DNA of 64,000 bases from Nectonema munidae (Eukaryota; Nematomorpha; Nectonematoida; Nectonematidae): positions 1 to 64,000 of the forward strand of contig JAUIRK010000953.1 of NCBI GenBank assembly GCA_030549495.1, read 5' to 3'. Position numbers and translations under genes: made by a program. Under the pieces are notes generated by a model that was not told the DNA's origin, ran no database searches, and saw only the letters and a list, made by a program, of their open reading frames with translations. The first letter of the stretch is position 1; the number at the start of each line of letters is the position of its first letter. Of this stretch, positions 12,462 to 24,452 are shown in pieces.

Positions 12462-12579
12462 GTCTACGACCATATCACGTTGAAAGCACCGGTTCCCTTT
12501 CGAACACCGAAGTTAAGCAACGTCGAGCTCGGTTAGTACTTAGATGGGTGACCGCTTGGGAACCCCGAGTGTTGTAGAC
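12462..12579 (+). rRNA. 5S rRNA copy P6
   Basis: 118 nt, consensus, followed by a short spacer. Confidence 0.96.
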
Positions 12580-12841
12580 TTTTATTACATTATATTCATT
12601 TTGAATTTCGATATTGTCATCAAAATCACTTTTATTAAACTTTGAAGGTAAAAATTTTTGTCTATAGTTAAACTAAAATGGTTGAATTTTTTTAATCAAG
12701 GTAAATGCTTATTTACCGCTCTATCTATCATTTCACAACATGAATTAATTTATAAACTTTAAATTTAAATAAATTTTCTTGTTTGTTCTCAAATTTAATG
12801 ATAATTGTTTTCACTAAAAGGATATTTTTCAAAATATTAAT

Positions 12842-12959
12842 GTCTACGACCATATCACGTTGAAAGCACCGGTTCCCTTTCGAACACCGAAGTTAAGCAA
12901 CGTCGAGCTCGGTTAGTACTTAGATGGGTGACCGCTTGGGAACCCCGAGTGTTGTAGAC
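12842..12959 (+). rRNA. 5S rRNA copy P7
   Basis: 118 nt, consensus, followed by a long spacer. Confidence 0.96.
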
Positions 12960-13257
12960 TTTTATTACATTTTTTTTTAAAATTTTAGCTAATTATTTCA
13001 TAATAATATATTCATTTTGAATTTCGATATTGTCATCAAAATCACTTTTATTAAACTTTGAAGGTAAAAATTTTTGTCTATAGTTAAACTAAAATGGTTG
13101 AATTTTTTTAATCAAGGTAAATGCTTATTTACCGCTCTATCTATCATTTCACAACATGAATTATTTTATAAACTTTAAATTTAAATAAATTTTCTTGTTT
13201 GTTCTCAAATTTAATGATAATTGTTTTCACTAAAAGGATATTTTTCAAAATATTAAT

Positions 13258-13374
13258 GTCTACGACCATATCACGTTGAAAGCACCGGTTCCCTTTCGAA
13301 CACCGAAGTTAAGCAACGTCAAGCTCGGTTAGTACTTAATGGGTGACCGCTTGGGAACCCCGAGTGTTGTAGAC
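13258..13374 (+). rRNA. 5S rRNA copy P8
   Basis: 117 nt; GTCAAGC variant and one base lost in box C (CTTAATGGG). Confidence 0.9.
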
Positions 13375-13636
13375 TTTTATTACATTATATTCATTTTGAA
13401 TTTCGATATTGTCATCAAAATCACTTTTATTAAACTTTGAAGGTAAAAATTTTTGTCTATAGTTAAACTAAAATGGTTGAATTTTTTTAATCAAGGTAAA
13501 TGCTTATTTACCGCTCTATCTATCATTTCACAACATGAATTAATTTATAAACTTTAAATTTAAATAAATTTTCTTGTTTGTTCTCAAATTTAATGATTAT
13601 TGTTTTCACTAAAAGGATATTTTTCAAAATATTAGT

Positions 13637-13754
13637 GTCTACGACCATATCACGTTGAAAGCACCGGTTCCCTTTCGAACACCGAAGTTAAGCAACGTCG
13701 AGCTCGGTTAGTACTTAGATGGGTGACCGCTTGGGAACCCCGAGTGTTGTAGAC
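13637..13754 (+). rRNA. 5S rRNA copy P9
   Basis: 118 nt, consensus. Confidence 0.96.
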
Positions 13755-14052
13755 TTTTATTACATTTTTTTTTAAAATTTTAGCTAATTATTTCATAATA
13801 ATATATTCATTTTGAATTTCGATATTGTCATCAAAATCACTTTTATTAAACTTTGAAGGTAAAAATTTTTGTCTATAGTTAAACTAAAATGGTTGAATTT
13901 TTTTAATCAAGGTAAATGCTTATTTACCGCTCTATCTATCATTTCACAACATGAATTATTTTATAAACTTTAAATTTAAATAAATTTTCTTGTTTGTTCT
14001 CAAATTTAATGATAATTGTTTTCACTAAAAGGATATTTTTCAAAATATTAAT

Positions 14053-14170
14053 GTCTACGACCATATCACGTTGAAAGCACCGGTTCCCTTTCGAACACCG
14101 AAGTTAAGCAACGTCAAGCTCGGTTAGTACTTAGTAGGGTGACCGCTTGGGAACCCCGAGTGTTGTAGAC
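14053..14170 (+). rRNA. 5S rRNA copy P10
   Basis: 118 nt; shares the GTCAAGC variant with P8 two units away, and has CTTAGTAGGG in box C. Confidence 0.92.
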
Positions 14171-14432
14171 TTTTATTACATTATATTCATTTTGAATTTC
14201 GATATTGTCATCAAAATCACTTTTATTAAACTTTGAAGGTAAAAATTTTTGTCTATAGTTAAACTAAAATGGTTGAATTTTTTTAATCAAGGTAAATGCT
14301 TATTTACCGCTCTATCTATCATTTCACAACATGAATTAATTTATAAACTTTAAATTTAAATAAATTTTCTTGTTTGTTCTCAAATTTAATGATAATTGTT
14401 TTCACTAAAAGGATATTTTTCAAAATATTAAT

Positions 14433-14550
14433 GTCTACGACCATATCACGTTGAAAGCACCGGTTCCCTTTCGAACACCGAAGTTAAGCAACGTCGAGCT
14501 CGGTTAGTACTTAGATGGGTGACCGCTTGGGAACCCCGAGTGTTGTAGAC
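14433..14550 (+). rRNA. 5S rRNA copy P11
   Basis: 118 nt, consensus. Confidence 0.96.
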
Positions 14551-14848
14551 TTTTATTACATTTTTTTTTAAAATTTTAGCTAATTATTTCATAATAATAT
14601 ATTCATTTTGAATTTCGATATTGTCATCAAAATCACTTTTATTAAACTTTGAAGGTAAAAATTTTTGTCTATAGTTAAACTAAAATGGTTGAATTTTTTT
14701 AATCAAGGTAAATGCTTATTTACCGCTCTATCTATCATTTCACAACATGAATTAATTTATAAACTTTAAATTTAAATAAATTTTCTTGTTTGTTCTCAAA
14801 TTTAATGATAATTGTTTTCACTAAAAGGATATTTTTCAAAATGTTAGT

Positions 14849-14966
14849 GTCTACGACCATATCACGTTGAAAGCACCGGTTCCCTTTCGAACACCGAAGT
14901 TAAGCAACGTCGAGCTCGGTTAGTACTTAGATGGGTGACCGCTTGGGAACCCCGAGTGTTGTAGAC
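14849..14966 (+). rRNA. 5S rRNA copy P12
   Basis: 118 nt, consensus. The 5' flank reads ATGTTAGT instead of ATATTAAT. Confidence 0.96.
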
Positions 14967-15264
14967 TTTTATTACATTTTTTTTAAAAATTTTAGCTAAT
15001 TATTTCATAATAATATATTCATTTTGAATTTCGATATTGTCATCAAAATCACTTTTATTAAACTTTGAAGGTAAAAATTTTTGTCTATAGTTAAACTAAA
15101 ATGGTTGAATTTTTTTAATCAAGGTAAATGCTTATTTACCGCTCTATCTATCATTTCACAACATGAATTATTTTATAAACTTTAAATTTAAATAAATTTT
15201 CTTGTTTGTTCTCAAATTTAATGATAATTGTTTTCACTAAAAGGATATTTTTCAAAATATTAAT

Positions 15265-15382
15265 GTCTACGACCATATCACGTTGAAAGCACCGGTTCCC
15301 TTTCGAACACCGAAGTTAAGCAACGTCGAGCTCGGTTAGTACTTAGATGGGTGACCGCTTGGGAACCCCGAGTGTTGTAGAC
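15265..15382 (+). rRNA. 5S rRNA copy P13
   Basis: 118 nt, consensus. Confidence 0.96.
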
Positions 15383-15680
15383 TTTTATTACATTTTTTTT
15401 TAAAATTTTAGCTAATTATTTCATAATAATATATTCATTTTGAATTTCGATATTGTCATCAAAATCACTTTTATTAAACTTTGAAGGTAAAAATTTTTGT
15501 CTATAGTTAAACTAAAATGGTTGAATTTTTTTAATCAAGGTAAATGCTTATTTACCGCTCTATCTATCATTTCACAACATGAATTAATTTATAAACTTTA
15601 AATTTAAATAAATTTTCTTGTTTGTTCTCAAATTTAATGATAATTGTTTTCACTAAAAGGATATTTTTCAAAATATTAAT

Positions 15681-15798
15681 GTCTACGACCATATCACGTT
15701 GAAAGCACCGGTTCCCTTTCGAACACCAAAGTTAAGCAACGTCGAGCTCGGTTAGTACTTAGATGGGTGACCGCTTGGGAACCCCGAGTGTTGTAGAC
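15681..15798 (+). rRNA. 5S rRNA copy P14
   Basis: 118 nt; CACCAAAGTT variant just before box A. Confidence 0.95.
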
Positions 15799-16093
15799 TT
15801 TTATTACATTTTTTAAAAATTTTAGCTAATTATTTCATAATAATATATTCATTTTGAATTTCGATATTGTCATCAAAATCACTTTTATTAAACTTTGAAG
15901 GTAAAATTTTTGTCTATAGTTAAACTAAAATGGTTGAATTTTTTTAATCAAGGTAAATGCTTATTTACCGCTCTATCTATCATTTCACAACATGAATTAT
16001 TTTATAAACTTTAAATTTAAATAAATTTTCTTGTTTGTTCTCAAATTTAATGATTATTGTTTTCACTAAAAGGATATTTTTCAAAATATTAAT

Positions 16094-16211
16094 GTCTACG
16101 ACCATATCACGTTGAAAGCACCGGTTCCCTTTCGAACACCGAAGTTAAGCAACGTCGAGCTCGGTTAGTACTTAGATGGGTGACCGCTTGGGAACCCCGA
16201 GTGTTGTAGAC
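16094..16211 (+). rRNA. 5S rRNA copy P15
   Basis: 118 nt, consensus. Confidence 0.96.
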
Positions 16212-16510
16212 TTTTATTACATTTTTTAAAAAATTTTTAGCTAATTATTTCATAATAATATATTCATTTTGAATTTCGATATTGTCATCAAAATCACTTT
16301 TATTAAACTTTGAAGGTAAAAATTTTTGTCTATAGTTAAACTAAAATGGTTGAATTTTTTTTAATCAAGGTAAATGCTTATTTACCGCTCTATCTATCAT
16401 TTCACAACATGAATTATTTTATAAACTTTAAATTTAAATAAATTTTCTTGTTTGTTCTCAAATTTAATGATAATTGTTTTCACTAAAAGGATATTTTTCA
16501 AAATATTAAT

Positions 16511-16628
16511 GTCTACGACCATATCACGTTGAAAGCACCGGTTCCCTTTCGAACACCAAAGTTAAGCAACGTCGAGCTCGGTTAGTACTTAGATGGGTGA
16601 CCGCTTGGGAACCCCGAGTGTTGTAGAC
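16511..16628 (+). rRNA. 5S rRNA copy P16
   Basis: 118 nt; same CACCAAAGTT variant as P14, two units earlier. Confidence 0.95.
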
Positions 16629-16900
16629 TTTTATTACATTTTTTAAAAAATTTTTAGCTAATTATTTCATAATAATATATTCATTTTGAATTTCGATATT
16701 GTCATCAAAATCACTTTTATTAAACTTTGAAGGTAAAAATTTTTGTCTATAGTTAAACTAAAATGGTTGAATTTTTTTAATCAAGGTAAATGCTTATTTA
16801 CCGCTCTATCTATCATTTCACAACATGAATTAATTTATAAACTTTAAATTTAAATAAATTTTCTTGTTTGTTCTCAAATTTAATGATAATTGTTTTCACT

Positions 16901-16926
16901 AAAAGGATATTTTTCAAAATATTAAT
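16901..16926 (+). promoter_or_regulatory. Conserved AT-rich 5' flank of 5S genes (shown for P17)
   Basis: The block AAAAGGATATTTTTCAAAAT plus ATTAAT directly precedes almost every copy in both half-arrays. It includes a TATA-like stretch about 15-25 bp upstream. Upstream TATA-like elements are known for 5S genes of several invertebrates, but the role here is inferred from conservation only. Confidence 0.5.
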
Positions 16927-17044
16927 GTCTACGACCATATCACGTTGAAAGCACCGGTTCCCTTTCGAACACCGAAGTTAAGCAACGTCGAGCTCGGTTA
17001 GTACTTAGATGGGTGACCGCTTGGGAACCCCGAGTGTTGTAGAC
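16927..17044 (+). rRNA. 5S rRNA copy P17 (reference copy)
   Basis: 118 nt, used as the reference. It starts GTCTACGACC and ends TGTTGTAGAC; the two ends pair to form the terminal stem (helix I). It carries the metazoan 5S core GTTAAGCAAC and GGTTAGTACTTAGATGGG. The product is the 5S RNA of the large ribosomal subunit, made by Pol III through an intragenic promoter bound by TFIIIA. Confidence 0.97.
16976..17023 (+). promoter_or_regulatory. Internal control region of 5S (shown for P17)
   Basis: Gene positions about 50-97: box A (AGTTAAGCAACGTCG), the intermediate element, and box C (TAGATGGGTGACCGCTTG). Assignment follows the known layout of animal 5S genes bound by TFIIIA. Confidence 0.75.
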
Positions 17045-17061
17045 TTTTATTACATTTTTTT
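17045..17061 (+). terminator. Pol III terminator after 5S (shown for P17)
   Basis: TTTT directly follows the last gene base, then ATTACA and a second run of seven T. The same arrangement follows nearly all copies, and the second run varies in length between units. Confidence 0.8.
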
Positions 17062-17341
17062 AAAAATTTTAGCTAATTATTTCATAATAATATATTCATT
17101 TTGAATTTCGATATTGTCATCAAAATCACTTTTATTAAACTTTGAAGGTAAAAATTTTTGTCTATAGTTAAACTAAAATGGTTGAATTTTTTTAATCAAG
17201 GTAAATGCTTATTTACCGCTCTATCTATCATTTCACAACATGAATTAATTTATAAACTTTAAATTTAAATAAATTTTCTTGTTTGTTCTCAAATTTAATG
17301 ATAATTGTTTTCACTAAAAGGATATTTTTCAAAATATTAAT

Positions 17342-17459
17342 GTCTACGACCATATCACGTTGAAAGCACCGGTTCCCTTTCGAACACCGAAGTTAAGCAA
17401 CGTCGAGCTCGGTTAGTACTTAGATGGGTGACCGCTTGGGAACCCCGAGTGTTGTAGAC
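17342..17459 (+). rRNA. 5S rRNA copy P18
   Basis: 118 nt, consensus. Confidence 0.96.
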
Positions 17460-17754
17460 TTTTATTACATTTTTTAAAATTTTAGCTAATTATTTCATAA
17501 TAATATATTCATTTTGAATTTCGATATTGTCATCAAAATCACTTTTATTAAACTTTGAAGGTAAAAATTTTTGTCTATAGTTAAACTAAAATGGTTGAAT
17601 TTTTTTAATCAAGGTAAATGCTTATTTACCGCTCTATCTATCATTTCACAACATGAATTAATTTATAAACTTGAAATTTAAATAAATTTTCTTGTTTGTT
17701 CTCAAATTTAATGATAATTGTTTTCACTAAAAGGATATTTTTCAAAATATTAAT

Positions 17755-17874
17755 GTCTACGACCATATCAGGTTGAAAGCACCGGTTCCCTTTCGAACAC
17801 CGAAGTTAAGCAACGTCGAGCTCGGTTAGTACTTAGATGGGTGACCGTATTTTGAAACCTGATGTGTTGTAGAC
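17755..17874 (+). rRNA. 5S rRNA copy P19, diverged 3' end
   Basis: 120 nt. The 3' part reads GACCGTATTTTGAAACCTGATG, in which the normal CTTGGGAACCCCGAG is largely replaced. The next gene follows after only 263 bp, so most of a spacer is deleted. Confidence 0.8.
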
Positions 17875-18017
17875 TTTTATTACATTTTTTTAAAATTTAG
17901 CTATAATTTCATAATATAAATTAATTTATAAACTTGAAATTTAAATAAATTTTCTTGTTTGTTCTCAAATTTAATGATAATTGTTTTCACTAAAAGCATA
18001 TTTTTCAAAATATTAAT

Positions 18018-18135
18018 GTCTACGACCATATCACGTTGAAAGAACCGGTTCCCTTTCGAACACCGAAGTTAAGCAACGTCGAGCTCGGTTAGTACATAGA
18101 TGGGTGACCGCTTGGGAACCCCAAGTTTTGTAGAC
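18018..18135 (+). rRNA. 5S rRNA copy P20
   Basis: 118 nt with AGAACCGG, TACATAG and CCAAGTTTTG. This set matches monomer 2 of the higher-order repeat 5-17 kb downstream, so it is an isolated piece of that family. Confidence 0.88.
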
Positions 18136-18426
18136 TTTTATTACATTTTTTAAAAAAATTTTAGCTATAATTTCATAATAATTCATTTTGTATTTTGATT
18201 TTGTCATCATAATCACTTTTATTAAACATTGAAGGTAAAAATTTTTATCTATAGTTAAACTAAATGGTTGAACTTTTTAATCAAGGTAAATGCTTATTTA
18301 CCACTCTATCTATCATTTCACAACATGAATTAATTTATAAACTTGAAATTTAAATAAATTTTCTTGTTTGTTCTCAAATTTAATGATTATTGTTTTCACT
18401 AAAAGGATATTTTTCAAAATATTAAT

Positions 18427-18541
18427 GTCTACGACCATATCACGTTGAAAGCACTGGTTCCCTTTCGAACACCGAAGTTAAGCAACGTCGAGCTCGGTTA
18501 GTACTTAGATACGTATATTTTTAAAAATATTTTTGAGACTT
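18427..18541 (+). pseudogene. 5S rRNA copy P21, box C lost
   Basis: Normal to CTTAGAT, then ACGTATATTTTTAAAAATAT replaces the 3' third. It is the first of a recurring truncated class and is followed by a unit of only 261 bp. Confidence 0.85.
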
Positions 18542-18687
18542 TTATTCTTTTTTTTAATTTTAGTATAATTTCATAATATAAATTATATATGTTATTTATA
18601 AACTTTAAATTTAAATAAATTTTCTTGTTTGTTCTCAAATTTAATGATTATTGTTTTCACTAAAAGGATATTTTTCAAAATATTAAT

Positions 18688-18805
18688 GTCTACGACCATA
18701 TCACGTTGAAAGCACCGGTTCCCTTTCGAACACCGAAGTTAAGCAACGTCGAGCTCGGTTAGTACTTAGATGGGTGACCGCTTGGGAACCCCGAGTGTTG
18801 TAGAC
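18688..18805 (+). rRNA. 5S rRNA copy P22
   Basis: 118 nt, consensus; the array returns to the homogeneous type here. Confidence 0.96.
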
Positions 18806-19103
18806 TTTTATTACATTTTTTTTTTTAATTTTAGCTAATTATTTCATAATAATATATTCATTTTGAATTTCGATATTGTCATCAAAATCACTTTTATTAA
18901 ACTTTGAAGGTAAAAATTTTTGTCTATAGTTAAACTAAAATGGTTGAATTTTTTTAATCAAGGTAAATGCTTATTTACCGCTCTATCTATCATTTCACAA
19001 CATGAATTAATTTATAAACTTTAAATTTAAATAAATTTTCTTGTTTGTTCTCAAATTTAATGATAATTGTTTTCACTAAAAGGATATTTTTCAAAATGTT
19101 AGT

Positions 19104-19221
19104 GTCTACGACCATATCACGTTGAAAGCACCGGTTCCCTTTCGAACACCGAAGTTAAGCAACGTCGAGCTCGGTTAGTACTTAGATGGGTGACCGCTTG
19201 GGAACCCCGAGTGTTGTAGAC
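19104..19221 (+). rRNA. 5S rRNA copy P23
   Basis: 118 nt, consensus; ATGTTAGT flank as at P12. Confidence 0.96.
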
Positions 19222-19519
19222 TTTTATTACATTTTTTAAAAAAATTTTAGCTAATTATTTCATAATAATATATTCATTTTGAATTTCGATATTGTCATCA
19301 AAATCACTTTTATTAAACTTTGAAGGTAAAAATTTTTGTCTATAGTTAAACTAAAATGGTTGAATTTTTTTAATCAAGGTAAATGCTTATTTACCGCTCT
19401 ATCTATCATTTCACAACATGAATTAATTTATAAACTTTAAATTTAAATAAATTTTCTTGTTTGTTCTCAAATTTAATGATAATTGTTTTCACTAAAAGGA
19501 TATTTTTCAAAATATTAAT

Positions 19520-19637
19520 GTCTACGACCATATCACGTTGAAAGCACCGGTTCTCTTTCGAACACCGAAGTTAAGCAACGTCGAGCTTGGTTAGTACTTA
19601 GATGGGTGACCGCTTGGGAACCCCGAGTGTTGTAGAC
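19520..19637 (+). rRNA. 5S rRNA copy P24
   Basis: 118 nt; GTTCTCTTTC and GAGCTTGG substitutions. Confidence 0.94.
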
Positions 19638-19934
19638 TTTTATTACATTTTTTAAAAAATTTTAGCTAATTATTTCATAATAATATATTCATTTTGAATT
19701 TCGATATTGTCATCAAAATCACTTTTATTAAACTTTGAAGGTAAAAATTTTTGTCTATAGTTAAACTAAAATGGTTGAATTTTTTTAATCAAGGTAAATG
19801 CTTATTTACCGCTCTATCTATCATTTCACAACATGAATTAATTTATAAACTTTAAATTTAAATAAATTTTCTTGTTTGTTCTCAAATTTAATGATAATTG
19901 TTTTCACTAAAAGGATATTTTTCAAAATATTAAT

Positions 19935-20052
19935 GTCTACGACCATATCACGTTGAAAGCACCGGTTCCCTTTCGAACACCGAAGTTAAGCAATGTCGAG
20001 ATCGGTTAGTACTTAGATGGGTGACCGTTTGGGAAACACGGTTGTTGTAGCC
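19935..20052 (+). rRNA. 5S rRNA copy P25, several changes
   Basis: 118 nt; CAATGTCGAGATCGG in the promoter and GAAACACGGTTG in the 3' stem disturb pairing. Confidence 0.88.
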
Positions 20053-20350
20053 TTTTATTACATTTTTTTAAAAAATTTTAGCTAATTATTTCATAATAAT
20101 ATATTCATTTTGAATTTCGATATTGTCATCAAAATCACTTTTATTAAACTTTGAAGGTAAAAATTTTTGTCTATAGTTAAACTAAAATGGTTGAATTTTT
20201 TTAATCAAGGTAAATGCTTATTTACCGCTCTATCTATCATTTCACAACATGAATTAATTTATAAACTTGAAATTTAAATAAATTTTCTTGTTTGTTCTCA
20301 AATTTAATGATTATTGTTTTCACTAAAAGGATATTTTTCAAAATATTAAT

Positions 20351-20468
20351 GTCTACGACCATATCACGTTGAAAGCACCGGTTCCCTTTCGAACACCGAA
20401 GTTAAGCAACGTCGAGCTCGGTTAGTACTTAGATGGGTGACCGCTTGGGAACCCCGAGTGTTGTAGAC
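20351..20468 (+). rRNA. 5S rRNA copy P26
   Basis: 118 nt, consensus. Confidence 0.96.
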
Positions 20469-20766
20469 TTTTATTACATTTTTTAAAAAATTTTTAGCTA
20501 ATTATTTCATAATAATATATTCATTTTGAATTTCGATATTGTCATCAAAATCACTTTTATTAAACTTTGAAGGTAAAAATTTTTGTCTATAGTTAAACTA
20601 AAATGGTTGAATTTTTTTAATCAAGGTAAATGCTTATTTACCGCTCTATCTATCATTTCACAACATGAATTATTTTATAAACTTTAAATTTAAATAAATT
20701 TTCTTGTTTGTTCTCAAATTTAATGATTATTGTTTTCACTAAAAGGATATTTTTCAAAATATTAAT

Positions 20767-20884
20767 GTCTACGACCATATCACGTTGAAAGCACCGGTTC
20801 CCTTTCGAACACCGAAGTTAAGCAACGTCGAGCTCGGTTAGTACTTAGATGGGTGACCGCTTGGGAACCCCGAGTGTTGTAGAC
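20767..20884 (+). rRNA. 5S rRNA copy P27
   Basis: 118 nt, consensus. Confidence 0.96.
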
Positions 20885-21181
20885 TTTTATTACATTTTTA
20901 AAAAAAATTTAGGTAATTATTTCATAATAATATATTCATTTTGAATTTCGATATTGTCATCAAAATCACTTTTATTAAACTTTGAAGGTAAAAATTTTTG
21001 TCTATAGTTAAACTAAAATGGTTGAATTTTTTTAATCAAGGTAAATGCTTATTTACCGCTCTATCTATCATTTCACAACATGAATTAATGTATAAACTTT
21101 AAATTTAAATAAATTTTCTTGTTTGTTCTCAAATTTAATGATTATTGTTTTCACTAAAAGGATATTTTTCAAAATATTAAT

Positions 21182-21299
21182 GTCTACGACCATATCACGT
21201 TGAAAGCGCTGGTTCCCTTTCGAACACCGAAGTTAAGCAAAGTCGAGATCGGTTAGTACTTAGATGGGTGACCGCTTGGGAACCCCGAGTGTTGTAGAC
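21182..21299 (+). rRNA. 5S rRNA copy P28
   Basis: 118 nt; AGCGCTGG and CAAAGTCGAGATCGG changes. Confidence 0.92.
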
Positions 21300-21584
21300 T
21301 TTTATTACATTTTTTTTAATTTTAGCTAATTATTTCATAATAAATTCATTTTGAATTTGGATATTGTCATCAAAATCACTTTTATTAAACTTTGAAGGTA
21401 AAAATTTTTGTCTATAGTTAAACTAAAATGGTTGAATTTTTTTAATCAAGGTAAATGCTTATTTACCGCTCGATTTCACAACATGAATTAATTTATAAAC
21501 TTTAAATTTAAATAAATTTTCTTGTTTGTTCTCAAATTTAATGATTATTGTTTTCACTAAAAGGATATTTTTCAAAATATTAAT

Positions 21585-21702
21585 GTCTACGACCATATCA
21601 CGTTGAAAGCACTGGTTCCCTTTCGAACACCGAAGTTAAGCAACGTCGAGCTCGGTTAGTACTTAGATGGGTGACCGCTTGGGAACCCCGAGTGTTGTAG
21701 AC
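21585..21702 (+). rRNA. 5S rRNA copy P29
   Basis: 118 nt; single GCACTGG change, which becomes common further right. Confidence 0.95.
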
Positions 21703-21980
21703 TTTTATACATTTTTTTTTTTTATTACATTATATTCATTTTGAATTTCGATATTGTCATCAAAATCACTTTTATTAAACTTTGAAGGTAAAAATTTTTG
21801 TCTATAGTTAAACTAAAATAGTTGAATTTTTTAATCAAGGTAAATGCTTATTTACCGCTCTATCTATCATTTCACAACATGAATTAATTTATAAACTTTA
21901 AATTTAAATAAATTTTCTTGTTTGTTCTCAAATTTAATGATTATTGTTTTCACTAAAAGGATATTTTTCAAAATATTAAT

Positions 21981-22098
21981 GTCTACGACCATATCACGTT
22001 GAAAGCACTGGTTCCCTTTCGAACACCGAAGTTAAGCAACGTCGAGCTCGGTTAGTACTTAGATGGGTGACCGCTTGGGAACCCCGAGTGTTGTAGAC
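21981..22098 (+). rRNA. 5S rRNA copy P30
   Basis: 118 nt; single GCACTGG change. Confidence 0.95.
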
Positions 22099-22394
22099 TT
22101 TTATTACATTTTTTTTAAAATTTTAGCTAATAATTTCATAATAATATATTCATTTTGAATTTCGATATTGTCATCAAAATCACTTTTATTAAACTTTGAA
22201 GGTAAAATTTTTGTCTATAGTTAAACTAAAATGGTTGAACTTTTTTAATCAAGGTAAATGCTTATTTACCGCTCTATCTATCATTTCACAACATGAATTA
22301 ATTTATAAACTTGAAATTTAAATAAATTTTCTTGTTTGTTCTCAAATTTAATGATTATTGTTTTCACTAAAAGGATATTTTTCAAAATATTAAT

Positions 22395-22512
22395 GTCTAC
22401 GACCATATCACGTTGAAAGCACCGGTTCCCTTTCGAACACCGAAGTTAAGCAACGTCGAGCTCGGTTAGTACTTAGATGGGTGACCGCTTGGGAACCCCG
22501 AGTTTTGTAGAC
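22395..22512 (+). rRNA. 5S rRNA copy P31
   Basis: 118 nt; GAGTTTTG in the 3' stem. Confidence 0.94.
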
Positions 22513-22810
22513 TTTTATTACATTTTTTAAAAAATTTTAGCTAATAATTTCATAATAATATATTCATTTTGAATTTCGATATTGTCATCAAAATCACTTT
22601 TATTAAACTTTGAAGGTAAAAATTTTTGTCTATATAGTTAAACTAAAATGGTTGAATTTTTTAATCAAGGTAAATGCTTATTTACCGCTCTATCTATCAT
22701 TTCACAACATGAATTAATTTATAAACTTTAAATTTAAATAAATTTTCTTGTTTGTTCTCAAATTTAATGATTATTGTTTTCACTAAAAGGATATTTTTCA
22801 AAATATTAAT

Positions 22811-22928
22811 GTCTACGACCATATCACGTTGAAAGCACTGGTTCCCTTTCGAACACCGAAGTTAAGCAACATCGAGCTCGGTTAGTACTTAGATGGGTGA
22901 CCGCTTGGGAACCCCTAGTGTTGTAGAC
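22811..22928 (+). rRNA. 5S rRNA copy P32 (H1 monomer 1)
   Basis: 118 nt; GCACTGG, CAACATCG and CCTAGTG mark the first monomer type of the higher-order repeat. Confidence 0.94.
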
Positions 22929-23218
22929 TTTTAATACATTTTTTTTTTTAATTTTAGCTATAATTTCATAATAATTCATTTCGAATTTGGATATTATCAT
23001 CAAAATCACTTTTATTAAACTTTGAAGGTAAAATTTTTGTCTATAGTTACTAAAATGGTTGAACTTTTTTAATCAAGGTAAATGCTTATTTACCGCTCTA
23101 TCTATCATTTCACAACATGAATTAATTTATAAACTTGAAATTTAAATAAATTTTCTTGTTTGTTCTCAAATTTAATGATAATTGTTTTCACTAAAAGGAT
23201 ATTTTTCAAAATATTAAT

Positions 23219-23336
23219 GTCTACGACCATATCACGTTGAAAGAACCGGTTCCCTTTCGAACACCGAAGTTAAGCAACGTCGAGCTCGGTTAGTACATAG
23301 ATGGGTGACCGCTTGGGAACCCCAAGTTTTGTAGAC
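23219..23336 (+). rRNA. 5S rRNA copy P33 (H1 monomer 2)
   Basis: 118 nt; AGAACCGG, TACATAG and CCAAGTTTTG. Confidence 0.93.
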
Positions 23337-23632
23337 TTTTATTACATTTTTTTAAAAAATTTTAGCTATAATTTCATAATAATATATTCATTTTGAATTT
23401 GGATATTGTCATCAAAATCACTTTTATTAAACTTTGAAGGTAAAAATTTTTATCTATAGTTAAACTAAAATGGTTGAATTTTTTAATCAAGGTAAATGCT
23501 TATTTACCACTCTATCTATCATTTCACAACATGAATTAATTTATAAACTTTAAATTTAAATTAATTTTCTTGTTTGTTCTCAAATTTAATGATTATTGGT
23601 TTCACTAAAAGGATATTTTTCAAAACCTTAAT

Positions 23633-23748
23633 GTCTGACCATGTCACTTTGAAAGCACCGGTTCCCTTTCGAACATTGATGTTAAGCAACGTCGAGCTCG
23701 GTTAGTACTTAGATGGGTGACCGCTTGGGAACCCCGAGTTTTGTAGAC
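23633..23748 (+). rRNA. 5S rRNA copy P34 (H1 monomer 3)
   Basis: 116 nt; two bases missing at the 5' stem (GTCTGACC), with CATTGATG and GAGTTTTG. Confidence 0.88.
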
Positions 23749-24043
23749 TTTTATTACATTTTTTAAAAAAATTTTAGCTATAATTTCATAATAATATATT
23801 CATTTTGAATTTCGATATTGTCATCAAAATCACTTTTATTAAACTTTGAAGGTAAAATTTTTGTCTATAGTTAAACTAAAATGGTTGAACTTTTATAATC
23901 AGGTAAATGCTTATTTACCGCTCTATCTATCATTTCACAACATGAATTAATTTATAAACTTTAAATTTAAATAAATTTTCTTGTTTGTTCTCAAATTTAA
24001 TGATTATTGTTTTCACTAAAAGGATATTTTTCAAAACATTAAT

Positions 24044-24161
24044 GTCTACGACCATGTCACGTTGAAAGCACCGGTTCCCTTTCGAACACCGAAGTTAAGC
24101 AACGTCGAGCTCGGTTAGTACTTAGATGGGTGACCGCTTGGGAACCCCGAGTTTTGTAGAC
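24044..24161 (+). rRNA. 5S rRNA copy P35 (extra H1 monomer)
   Basis: 118 nt; CATGTCACG and GAGTTTTG. It is absent from H2-H4. Confidence 0.93.
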
Positions 24162-24452
24162 TTTTATTACATTTTTTAAAAAAATTTTAGCTATAATTTC
24201 ATAATAATTCATTTCGAATTTGGATATTGTCATCAAAATCACTTTTATTAAACTTTGAAGGTAAAATTTTTGTCTATAGTTAAACTAAAATGGTTGAACT
24301 TTTTAATCAAGGTAAATGCTTATTTACCACTCTATCTATCATTTCACAACATGAATTAATTTATAAACTTTAAATTTAAATAAATTTTCTTGTTTGTTCT
24401 CAAATTTAATGATTATTGTTTTCACTAAAAGGATATTTTTCAAAATATTAAT

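Larger units (their letters stand above)
11666..14848 (+). repeat. Dimeric 5S higher-order repeat, about 796 bp x 4
   Basis: Two spacer types alternate. A short one reads straight from the terminator into TTACATTATATTCATTT, and a long one carries the extra T-run/TTTTAGCTAATTATTTCATAATAA block. Copies at 11,666, 12,462, 13,258, 14,053 and 14,849 are spaced 796, 796, 795 and 796 bp. The intervening copies at 12,046, 12,842, 13,637 and 14,433 keep the same step. The dimer, not the single 5S gene, was therefore the last unit amplified here. Confidence 0.88.
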
